Below, one piece after another: positions 47,417 through 58,407 of a DNA stretch of 64,000 bases. The DNA is from Sanderia malayensis (lineage: Eukaryota; Cnidaria; Scyphozoa; Semaeostomeae; Pelagiidae). Position 1 is the stretch's first letter; each line of letters opens with the position of its first letter. Both the position numbers and the translations under genes were made by a program. The DNA lies in the NCBI GenBank assembly GCA_013076295.1, contig RQOL01000618.1, positions 1,488,001 to 1,552,000 of the forward strand, given 5' to 3'. The notes under the pieces were generated by a model. That model searched no databases. It was given only the letters and a program-made list of their open reading frames with translations, and was not told the origin of the DNA.

Positions 47417-48573
47417 CTGACTTAATTGTCCCTTGACATTTATAGTTCATACCTCATTTAATTACTTAATTGTCTTGTCATATTGCTTAGGTATGATGCT
47501 TGCTTCAAGGATACGATCTAAGGGAAATTTGCATATACCCATGCATTGCATCACTCACTAATAACATATATTTGATTATAAGACTTTATTGCTGTTGCTA
47601 ATGTAAACAGAACAAAAACGCGGTTTTACACCCGGAGCCTCGTTCGCGAGATATTGAAATGGTGTATTCTTCTGTATAAAATTTTTGGGACAACGGCCCT
47701 ATTCTGAGCAATCTATTGGGACCAGTTTTTATATTATTTTATTCTGGACATCATGTTGTCATTTTTAATTTGTAATTTGATTGAAGGCTTGTAATATTTG
47801 TTGTTGATAATACGAAAATAAAGCCTTCTTTGTGACGGAATTTGTGTAACTATTCTCATCATGAGTCTGTGTGAACATAATTGTCGTGTTTAATTAAGGG
47901 GATTTGATATCACATTGTAAATAGTGCTGCCAATAATAAATTATAGCAATTGATTAAAAAGCACAAAGATATAAATTGGTCCTTGATTTTTCCTGCGCAG
48001 TATTCGCTGCGTAGTACTGCGCATCTCAGCCCACTTTTAAGGATTGACACGTCACGCGTTCACAACTTCCATAGACTAGAACTTACCACCTATATATAAG
48101 TGTGACTGGATAGCCCAATGGTAGGGCGTCGGCGTGAGAGGCCGAAGCTCTTGGGTTTGAGTCCCACCCAGTCATCCGCTTGGTCTATATGTTGTGGTGG
48201 CAGTACAGCATATTGGACGGCCGGTGGTGAGAGACCAGCTTTCGGGAAAACAACTTCTTTAATGGATTTCAGCGGCTCCGCCATGATGCTCGAGAGTTAG
48301 ACGTCATCTATAATGTACTTGCAAGAGCTCATGGTAGTGCAACACCCAAGAGTCTAGGGTGATGCTAAAGATTGAAGTCCAGGCGCATATGAATGCGAAA
48401 ATACTTTTAATTTGATTTTTTAATATGGACCATATGCCAATATTGTAACTTATGAAACCAAACCACTTCCACTTTTGGACACAGCTTTTGAGCCTGGGTC
48501 TGGAGTGGAGTGGTTTGATGAATGTGAAGACTATTCTGAATCTGAATGGGATGCTCTGATCTGATTTTGAATC
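47417..48573. other. Intergenic region with SINE-like element
   Basis: 3' UTR of the C1orf87-like gene, then a tRNA-like sequence at 48104-48173 and its possible tail, then about 200 bases before the MTR4 start. Confidence 0.45.
48104..48173 (+). other. tRNA-like Pol III head, probable SINE
   Basis: The 70-base segment GACTGGATAGCCCAATGGTA to CCCAGTC has a box-A-like TAGCCCAATGGTAGGGC and a box-B-like GGTTTGAGTCC. It folds into an acceptor stem GACTGG/CCAGTC, a D stem GCCC/GGGC and an anticodon stem TCGGC/GCCGA with loop GTGAGAG (anticodon GAG if real). Mismatches at the seventh acceptor pair and in the T stem, and the lack of a clear discriminator region, argue against a working tRNA. It continues into about 200 bases of non-tRNA sequence, as SINEs do. 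No target duplication or A-tail was found. Confidence 0.5.
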
Positions 48574-51500
48574 ATGGCGTCGATGCTGAATGAAGACGAA
48601 TTATTTGGTGTATTTGGCGAACAGGATACTAAGAAAGAAGCAAGGGGTAAAAAGGATAATGCCAAAAACGATGTCGAGAATAATTCTGGTAGTTCTTCAG
48701 TTTCTCGTGTGAAAAGATCTTTGGATAGCGGAGGCGAAGATAGGCCTAGGCCACGTGAACACGAAGAGGAGACGTTTGTGGAAGGCGACACAAGGAAGAA
48801 ACAAAAGCTAGAGGACCCTGACATAGAGTAATATCATTTTAATCTAAAATTAAATCCCTGTTAGCTCAGCGTTTTCTCCAATATAATTGAAACCGGCATA
48901 AACATTTGTTTTCACCCAACGCACGTGGCAAGCCACGCCCCAACCCCGCCCCCTTCACTTACTCCGTTTACCATCAGAAGGTTTTAGAATATCAGGTGCC
49001 TTTTTCGGATAGAATAAATTTAAGTTGTTTATATGAAAAGAAATTTAAACATTTATGTGTTATCTTTCTAAAGCATAAATGACATCCCACAGCTGGAGAC
49101 AAGAAATGTAGAAACATTGGAGGCATGTACACATGAGGTATATTTCTCCTTTCGTCAATCATTTATTCCTTAATAAAATCAATATTAGTCATATTGGAGA
49201 ACTGCATGCAATTGCATCGCTTCCTTCATTGGGACATTTAGTACATTGAGATTTACTTTTGAAGGTAAAATGCTTGTCAAACTCTTTTTATTATTATTTC
49301 AAGGTTGTTATTCCAGCTGGTTGTGAATACAAACCATTGCAGGCACTGCAAGGAGAACCTGCTAAGGTGCACTTTACATCTGAGATATCTAAACGAACAA
49401 ATATTCTCGTTTTAATTCAGCATAGAATTCTTAATATCTATATTTGTTCTCTTAATTTGCCTTGATCATGGTATCTAATGATAACCCTTTTTGCATTTGT
49501 TTTATAGGAATACCCATTTATCCTTGATCCCTTTCAAAAAGAGGCATTAAAGTGTTTAGTGAATAACGAATCCGTGCTAGTATCTGCACACACTTCTGCG
49601 GGAAAAACTGTTGTTGCAGAGTAAGTTGATTCATCAAATAATGTTATTGAAGGCGCATGTTATTTGCCAGGGTTTCTGAAGTTGACAAGCATGTTGTCTT
49701 AGTAACTCATTTTTTGCATTTCTTGCACTAATGCTACAGCATCTACATGGATGAAAAACATATGTACCAACTACGCAAGGGCTTGGGGCTTTGAGCCCAC
49801 CCTAGAAAATCCTGTAGGCAGGGTTAAATCAACAAATCCCCATGTTTTGAAATCATTGTAGATTCTATTACAAAACCTGAATGCTATTGCATTTGATTTC
49901 TTGCAGGTATTGCATTGCAATGTCTTTGCAGAAGAAGCAAAGAGTGATCTACACAACGCCAATTAAAGCTTTGAGCAACCAGAAATACAGAGAACTTTAT
50001 GATGAATTCAACGATGTTGGACTCATGACTGGAGATGTTACCATTAATCCAAGTGCCAGCACACTCATCATGACAACAGAGGTAGGACAAACTGCAATTT
50101 GCATCTGCTATTTCGACTTTCCCCCTTATATCGAACATTTACTTTCTCAAACGATTTTTCACTTCCCCTCATTTTGATATAGTATTCGAGCATCCATTAT
50201 TTTGAAGATTCCCTATTTCAAACAAACTTCAATTTCCATTCAGCCAAGAGTTAGAGACAGAGACAACTGAACTCTTTATTTCCACTAAATGTCCTACTAA
50301 ATGATTAGAGTTATGCTGGAGTTCAGCTATATGAGCTTAATTTTCCTTTGTAGATTTTGAGAAGCATGCTGTATAGAGGATCAGAGGTACAAGTTTTTAA
50401 TGCAATTTATTTTTCGTTTGGGCACATTGTGCAACAAGCAGCGGGGATTTTTCTAATTTTGTTCTTTTCTATAGCTGATGCGCGAAGTTGCTTGGGTTGT
50501 ATTTGATGAAATTCATTACATGAGAGATAAAGGTATGTCAAAGCATTGCTTATCAAAGTCAAAACAAAGTCAAGACATTGCTTATCTATTTAAACCATTA
50601 CAATTGCATAATATTAACTTCAATTTCATAACATCTTCTCAATACCCACCTCTTTGCTCTTTCTAGAACGTGGAGTTGTTTGGGAAGAGACTCTGATTCT
50701 CCTTCCGGACAACGTCCGATTTGTTTTCCTTTCTGCTACGATACCAAATGCACGGCAGTTTGCAGAATGGGTTGCACACATTCACAAACAGGTTGGAAGC
50801 AAGTGTTTTTCATTTATGCCACATATTCATTGTTCTGCAAGAAAATTAATAGAGGTCACAAGAGAGTGCATTAATGTCAACATGGGTTGTGTGTGGTATG
50901 GTATATAGCTGTATATGGCTTTATATGGCTGTATATGACTGTATATAGCTGTATATGGCTTCATATGGCTGCATATGACTCTATATTGCTGTATATAGCT
51001 GTATAAAGCTTAATATAGCTGTATATGGCTGTATGTGGCTATATATAGCTGTGTATAACTGTATATAGCTGTATATGGCTGTATATAGCTGTATATAGCT
51101 GTATATAGCTGTATATGGCTGCATATAGCTGTACATAGCTGTATGTAGCTCTATATAGCTCTATGTAGCTTAATATAGCTATATATGACTGTATTTAGCT
51201 AGATATGCCATACGATTTACATTTATATATATAACCCAATGGCTTAGTATCTAGTTGTATATTAATGTAAGCGAGATGTTGTTATTGTTGCAGCCTTGTC
51301 ATGTTGTGTACACAGACTTCCGTCCCACACCATTGCAACATTATCTCTATCCAACCGGAGGGGACGGACTTTACTTGGTCGAAGATGAAAAGGTTTTGCT
51401 TTTAACTCGAACTTTTAGTCATATAAAAGTAGAGTTCATATCGCTGAGTTATTACACGCACAGTAAAGATAGACGGTCTTGTATAATTGATGTAGGTTTT

Positions 51501-54500
51501 AATGTTATGACTTGATTTTTTTGATTTTTAGAGGGATTTTCGAGAAGATAACTTCAACAAAGCCATGGCCGTTTTGCAAGATGGCGGCGGTTCGTCGGGC
51601 GATCAGAAATGGCACGGCGGAAAGAGAGGCGGAACAAAGGGTCCATCGAATATTTACAAAATTGTCAAGATGATCATGGAAAGAAACTTTGCTCCTGTCA
51701 TTGTCTTTGGTTTCTCGAAGAAAGAGTGCGAAGCCAATGCACTACAGATGTCCAAGCTTGACTTCAATACTGGTGTGATCTGGTTATATAGTTATCTTTA
51801 TTTTTTGCGTAATTTAGGTATACCTCTTTAGATGCCTTTGTTGGTTAGTGCTCAAGGTGATTGCTGTAGAGTACAGACGTGAGGTTTGATGCACATCTCA
51901 TACCTTGCGTGCCTTGTAAAGCGTGTGTTAAGCTACAAACTATATGGTTCTGTGCTACTACTATACTACTATATTACAGCACCATTCCTACATTAGCAGT
52001 AATATAAGCAGTAATGGTGCTATCTACTTGTTGAATTGCATCTGCAGCTATGATTGACTTGATGTTTCTGTTTACAGATGAAGAGAAGAAGCTAGTTTCG
52101 GATGTATTCACGAATGCCATTGATTGCCTTTCAGACGAAGATAAAAAACTACCGCAGGTATTTTTGCGATTTTCTGTCACACCTGGCACGCAATGAAACC
52201 AGGCAGTATCTTAACAGCACGGCTACTATCTTTAGCTTTAATCCATATCCTTCTATGACCTTTCATCTCCTTATGAACTTGTTATATATCACATCATACA
52301 ACTCCCCGCAAGAACAGCAATGATAGGTTGCATAGAGCTGTAGATTTTTATTCGTAAGGTGTTATTGTTGTAAATAGATGCTATTTATTTAAATTTGCTG
52401 AAGGGATTTAGTGGTTGAATTATATGTCATAGAATAAAACTCTTACCGCTGTTATCTTTTTTGAAAGGTCGAGCATGTTCTACCCCTTTTGAAAAGAGGG
52501 ATCGGTATTCATCATGGTGGACTTTTGCCAATTCTCAAAGAAGTTATTGAAATATTATTCTCTGAAGGCTTGATCAAGGTGAGAAAGCGATAAACTCATA
52601 CATTACATGCAACAAAATACTGCGAACTATTTTTTTTTGAAATGGCAAAATGCTTATAACACAGCATGGCATTTTAACCTGTATTTTATTTCTACAGGCC
52701 TTGTTCGCCACTGAAACATTTGCTCTCGGTCTAAACATGCCTGCAAGAACTGTTGTATTCACAAATGCTAGAAAATTTGATGGAGTCGATTTTCGATGGG
52801 TATGTGATGTGGCTTTTATCTTACTTTTCTGAATCCTCTCCGAAGTAATTGAATCATCTTGAGACGTTGTCAGCCTCGACTCTCACTCACATGTTATTTT
52901 CAGATATCGAGTGGTGAGTATATTCAGATGAGTGGCAGAGCTGGCAGACGTGGGCTCGACGACAGAGGAATTGTTATTCTGATTGTGGATGAAAAAATGG
53001 GCCCTGATGTTGGAAAGGGACTTTTGAAGGTTTTTATCAACTGCTTTAACTTTAATTGCATATAGTATTTTTCTTTGTGACATGTGAACATTTTTATTTA
53101 TATTTTATTCGTCCCATATTACCAGCTTTTCTCTACTGGAGTTTGAGTTATTTTAACTCATCAACCATCAAAAACGAGTCTCTACAAACTTTAATGGCGT
53201 CAGCATCCCGTTCCCGCCAATTTCATCCATGCGCACCAGGCCCAGTCCACCTGTCGTCCTGTTCAAGCCAGCAATGCATGTTAACGTACGTTTGTTGCTT
53301 CCTTCCCACAGGGCCAACCCGATCCATTGAACAGTGCGTTTCGTCTTACATACAACATGGTATTGAACTTGCTGAGGCTGGAGGAGATTAACCCAGAATA
53401 CATGCTCGGAAAGTCCTTTTACCAATTTCAGAACTACTCCGCCATTCCTAAACTACTAGAAGGTTTGTTGTGATTCTGGCTCATCTGTCATACATGATCA
53501 TATTTGATAACTAATACCGTAAATTCTGTTTAACTCCCCAGGAGCTTATTGTTTTCAATTGCTATTATTTCAAGGGGGGATTATAGGAGAGGGGGGCAAA
53601 GAGAGAGTTTACGGTGTTCTTACTCGTTGACAACTAATAGATTTGATATACGAATGCAATAACTCTTGGAAATTGTTTTGACGCAGATTTGAAAACTCTG
53701 GACGAGAAACGCAATGCCGTTGTTATACCGAAAGAGGAGGCTGTCATGTCTTATTATAAGATCAGACAGCAGCTTGAGCGACTTGGAAAGGACATGTTGA
53801 AATTCGTACATCAACCCAAGTACTGTCTGCCTTACCTGCAACCAGGCAGGGTTGTACAGGTATGCACGGCTTGTTTACATTGGCTATCAGTTCTTTACAG
53901 TATCAGGTAGTTATTGTTGTCCTCACGTTGTGTGAGTGTTGATATAGGCGAAGCATGTACGATTCGCTTTTTATCGTTTCATTAGGTGAAGGATGGTGAC
54001 AATGATTTTGGTTGGGGTTGCGTGATTAACTTCCAGAAAAAGAGTAATCAAAAGGTATAAAAGCTCGCGGAGTTTTTCAGCGTTTGACCAGTTGTTGTTT
54101 GAAGTGATCAACAAATATATCTGTATATGTCGTAGAAGATGTACAAAGTACATGGTAGAGTAGAACATACTTCTGCTACTCAGCAAAGGACGTGATATTA
54201 CTCTGATGTTTTTCTGCCATTGTTATGCTATGTTTTGATTCTTTGATTTTTAAACTCTCTAGGGTAGTGTATTGTCGAATGAGACATTGTACGTTGTGGA
54301 GGTGTTGTTAAATTGTTCAAAGTCAACGAAGAAGATGGCAACTGGAGAGGTTCCAATGCCTTGTAAGCCTGACGAAAAGGGAGAAATGATGGTATCAGCG
54401 ATTGCTATTTATCAACTACCTTTTCAATTCTACATCCTATAATAACGTAACATGGACTTGATTTATGTCCTTGTTCTTTAATATAGGTTGTTCCAGTTCT

Positions 54501-57500
54501 CGTTCATTTACTACAAGCTATTAGCAGCATTAGATTGTACCTACCGAAAGATCTAAGGTCTGTCGACGCAAGGCAAACGGTTGGAAAATCCATTCAGGTA
54601 TGTTTCTGTGATTTATTCTTTTTCTTGTCAAACAGAAATGCTTTTCAACTTGCTCATCATTGCAGTATGATATGGTGTTCATTTGGATATGTAGTGTAGC
54701 AATGTATGCAATGTGTAACAATATAATATAGTTGTATATCTATATAGCTATTCAGACATCTTGCTATCCCCAACTCATTTACAGCTGACACCTGCTGTCT
54801 TAAACTCTCAATGGGAATTTGTTAGCGTTCGATATAATAACGGATGTCAAAGCTATGCTATGTCAAAACGAAAGGAAATTTACAATCGTTTGAGAAAGCG
54901 AATGTTCGAGATAACAGGCAGTCGAGATGGTAATGTCAACTTTGGATGAGTTTGAGATAGCCAGAGTTTGAGATGGCAAGATGTTTGAGGTAGCAAGAGA
55001 TAGCTTTTTATATTAGTATCATACTAGAATACTATGTAATGTTGGAGGTTATGTTGTGTTTTAGGAAGTGAAGAAGCGATTCCCTGATGGATTGCCTGTG
55101 CTTGACCCGATCGAAGACATGAACATAAAAGAAGAACCGCTAAAGAAGATCGTCAAAAAGATCGAAGCTCTTGAACACCGAATGTATTCCCATCCGATGC
55201 ACAAGGATTCGGATCTGGATAATCTCTACCATCTGTGCTCGAAGAAGTTTAATATCGACGCAGAAATCAAGGCAGTGAAACACAATCTGAAAAAAGCGAA
55301 AACAGTAATCCAGATGGATGAGCTGAAATGCAGGAAACGGGTCTTGAGAAGGTCAGCTTAATCTGGATCAATCTCGATTCTATCGTTTTGTTTTTGTGTC
55401 GCATTTGGTACTAAAGATCAGTTAATCCAGTTAATCTGAATCTATTTGTGGGATTATTTTAATCCAGGTTGTGCTCCTGTTGAAGCAATCTAAACAGATC
55501 TGATGCCAACTATAGGGTAATAATTGGGAGTCCAATGCGATCTTGCATCGAATTGTATGGACAGATGGCTAATCGAGTGAATCTTTAAACTTTCAGGCTT
55601 GGGTATGCCACATCATCAGATGTTATCGAATTGAAGGGGAGGGTCGCATGCGAGATAAGCAGGTGTGTATTTTTTGGATTTGAAAGCCTGCTTCTTTCTG
55701 ACCAAGTATGGACGTAGACTGAATACCGTAATGCTTCAATTAAACGCCCCCTTCTTTTAAACTGTTACTCAGACTTTCACGCTAAGTGCGATCATCATTA
55801 AATATTTACAGTGGAATCCCGCTATAACGAACCCCGTTTATAACGAACTTCCCGCTATTACGAACTAAAACTCCGGTCCCTTTGATTCTGGGAAGTGGTT
55901 CTTCATAAACAAATGTCCCTTCTGTATAACGAACTCCCGCTATTGCGAACTACTTTCTCGGTCCCTACAGAGTTCGTTATAGTGGGATTCCACTGTATTA
56001 GTAAAGGCCTCTTTTAAACGCCCCCTCGAATAGACGCCCCCTAAAATTTCAAAATATTTAATGTAGATTTATAGCTATAGCCATCTAGATATATATGGCT
56101 ATAGCTATATATTTTCTTTGATCAAACATGATATCCTAGTTTAAATCTGTACTTTTTGGTTTATAGTGCTGACGAATTGCTTCTCACGGAGATGATATTC
56201 AATGGTGCATTCAACGACCTCACTGCACAACAATGCGTTGCTTTGTTGAGCTGCTTCGTCTTTCAAGAAAAGGTTTGTATGCTTCACTAGTTCCTTCCTA
56301 CTTATACTGTCTTAAAACAGCATTAGGGTATTCGAATCTTAGAGCTTTGACGTCGTTTCTTTTATCTGCTCATTTCACGTTTGCTATACATTTTATTGGC
56401 GTAATTCTATTACTGACGTATCTTCATTCTTTAAGTGGCGTATTTCCATTCTTTATCACGTCTCGCGTGTTCGACAAAAGGACAAAAGGACTGCAGCAGA
56501 CAGTTAATGAAAATAGGACTTATCAATTTTATCAAATGCATTCTCCAATCATGCTTATTCAATGCGCTGAAGAAATTTCAAATTCTTTGTAGTTTTGATT
56601 GGAAGCAAATCCTTTTTAGTTACGTGGGCACTTACAGTTTTGATTGGAAAGAAATCAAGTCAAGCCTATCCATTGTTGTATGGCAGACATGGCGGGTTGC
56701 GAGTAATACCTTGTAATGCGAGTACCTTTTTTCTTGTTACAGGCCGACGACCCCACAAAGTTACAGGAAGAACTTGCCGGACCGTTGCGTCAAATGCAGG
56801 TACATTGTCAAGTCGCCTCAACAACATTCATAGCAACATGTTAACATGACAAATAAGTTGTCAATTGTTATTAACAGATAACTTTCTCGATAGCTACTGC
56901 CCGTTATAGTTTGAAGACCACACCCCTTGGTTCATTTCAATGAATTGTGCCGCACAAAATGATTTTTCGGGCATTTCAGGCACTTTTCATTTTAGGAGGA
57001 AATATTTCCGAATCTGTGCATTGTTATTAATGCAATCAAATCTCGATGACTCGAACCGAACTGGGTCGGATAGAATAGTTCAAATTATCAAGGGTTTGTT
57101 GAACTTAGGTCCAGTGACGTAGAGGGTAGGATTGCCAAGGGGAATCCAGGTGCTCCGTACCTTGTGGTACTACGAAGCTGATAAAGTGCTGACGAAATGA
57201 ATTAAGAAGGATAGTTCGAATCAAGAAGGATAGTTCGAATTAAGAAGGATAGTTCGAATTAAGAAGGATAGTTCGAATTAAGAAGGGTAGTTCGAATTGA
57301 GAAGGGTAGTTCGAATTAAGAAGGGTAGTTCGAATTAAGAAGGATAGTTCGAATTAAGAATCGCTCGAATCATCCGGGACTCCAATAATCGGGAATTTTC
57401 TGTGTATGTTTTCGATCCAAATTGAAAGAAAGATCCAAGGATGATTGGAATGTATCATCCTTGATAGACCCTTACCCGAAGCAGCCAATGCTTAATGTTA

Positions 57501-58407
57501 TTCTTATCAGCAGTGGATTGCAGTGAGATATTAAGGAGAGGAACTGATGCATATTTTTATTGTTTTGCAGGAGTCGGCCAGGCGTATAGCCAAGGTATCA
57601 GAGGAGGCAAAGATGGATGTTGATCCTGAAAATTATGTCGAGAAGTTCAAGCCTAGTTTAATGGATGTTGTTTATAATTGGTGCAACGGAGCGTCGTTCG
57701 CACAGATCTGTAAAATGACCGATGTGTTTGAAGGTAAGTTCTCATTAACCTTGTCATTCCACGTGCATCGCTTGCTTCTCTGAGTATTAATGTTTGGACT
57801 AGACTAATAAAGATAATTGTTTTTCAATTTTTGACCATGCGTGCATTTTTCAATAGGTTTGAATAGGTTCATTACGGCTTATGTTTATAATCAGAACCAT
57901 TATGTCTGCACTCGTGTTCACCTTCAAGCTGCATAAGCAACTTTAACTGCGCAATGTTTATCTTGCTTTCTAAGTTATAGTCAAGTGTTTCTCACCCGAT
58001 TCCTTCCCCTCCCTGTATCTCGAAACCTTGAGTACGTCTGGCTTTATTAAACCCATGATGCTTAAAGATAATTCAAATAATGCACCAACTCAAATTAAGT
58101 TCAAATAATACACCAACTCAAATCAAATTCAAATAATACACCAACTGAAGTAATACACTGATTCAGCATAAAGAAGTCAGTCTCTTCATACCACTGATTC
58201 AAGCATGTTTTGTTTTGATCTCTAAAGATTTCTTCTTCTTGCCTTTCAGGAAGCATTATACGTTGCATGAGAAGGTTAGAAGAGTTACTGCGTCAAATGT
58301 GCCAGGCTTCCAAGGTGATTGGTAACACTGAACTTGAGAACAAATTTGCCGACGGAATTACGAAACTGAAAAGAGATATTGTTTTCGCAGCGAGTTTGTA
58401 TTTATAG
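48574..58407 (+). CDS. MTREX: MTR4 exosome RNA helicase (MTREX/SKIV2L2)
   Basis: Twenty-five exons, 1037 residues (human 1042): 48574-48827, 49074-49137, 49304-49366, 49508-49620, 49907-50081, 50354-50386, 50475-50532, 50667-50791, 51294-51392, 51532-51772, 52078-52157, 52468-52578, 52698-52799, 52904-53029, 53312-53462, 53687-53859, 53986-54054, 54263-54391, 54487-54597, 55065-55351, 55597-55662, 56167-56272, 56743-56799, 57571-57733, 58250-58407. A charged, low-complexity N-terminus precedes helicase motif I (AHTSAGKT, ~151), DEIH (~245), SATIPN (~277) and motif [12 protein letters not shown] (~514). The arch/KOW region (~590-810) is present, and the C-terminal helical DSHCT region ends [14 protein letters not shown]4 unwinds RNA 3'-5' and feeds the nuclear exosome via TRAMP, NEXT and PAXT adaptors. 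All key motifs are intact. Confidence 0.97.
50895..51205. repeat. 10-bp minisatellite (ATATAGCTGT)n in MTR4 intron 8
   Basis: About 30 copies of TATATAGCTG or TATATGGCTG fill most of the intron between 50791 and 51294. Many copies carry single-base changes. Confidence 0.92.
53517..53614. mobile_element. 98-bp MITE-like inverted-repeat element in MTR4 intron
   Basis: CCGTAAATTCT at the left and AGAGTTTACGG at the right pair at 10 of 11 positions. The left flank is TA and the right TG, so the TA duplication is decayed. G/C-rich subterminal runs resemble the CCGTATTTCCT family at 4421. Confidence 0.55.
55734..56048. mobile_element. Decayed CCGTA-family MITE interrupted by another MITE
   Basis: The left part (TACCGTAATGCTTCAATTAA, then ACGCCCCCTTC) and the right part (TTTTAAACGCCCCCTCGAAT) carry the same CGCCCCC-TCGA subterminal words as the element at 4421 in inverse orientation. 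The right terminus is not intact. The 187-bp element at 55809-55995 splits it. Confidence 0.65.
55809..55995. mobile_element. 187-bp pogo-like MITE nested in another MITE
   Basis: The TIRs begin CAGTGGAATCCCGCTATAAC and are complementary at 23 of 24 positions. TA flanks both ends (55807-55808, 55996-55997). Internal subterminal repeats (CCCGCTAT-[TA]-[AG]CGAACT) occur on both sides. TA duplication plus CAGTGGAA ends suit the pogo/Tigger group. It lies in the MTR4 intron after the exon ending at 55662. Confidence 0.9.
56800..57570. other. MTR4 intron with decayed pogo-like element
   Basis: Between exons 23 and 24. CAATCAAATCTCGATGACTC at about 57032 looks like a diverged pogo-type terminus. 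It is followed by the 19-bp tandem array at 57199-57366 and CCAATAATCGGG; a matching right end was not found. Confidence 0.5.
57199..57366. repeat. 19-bp tandem repeat, 8 full copies
   Basis: Eight full copies of GAATTAAGAAGGATAGTTC (57199-57350), each exactly 19 bases with at most two changes, are followed by a partial ninth. The reverse complement contains CGAACTATCC-like words typical of pogo-group subterminal regions. Confidence 0.95.
58024..58160. repeat. Degenerate (AATTCAAATAATACACCAACTC)n repeat in last MTR4 intron
   Basis: About four to five imperfect copies of a roughly 20-base unit containing ATTCAAATAATACACCAACT, before the last exon at 58250. Confidence 0.65.

Noticed and set aside
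48104..48173. Functional tRNA-Leu(GAG)
   Set aside because: Acceptor pair 7 and the outer T-stem pair are mismatched, there is no long class II variable arm as tRNA-Leu should have, and the sequence continues into a SINE-like tail.
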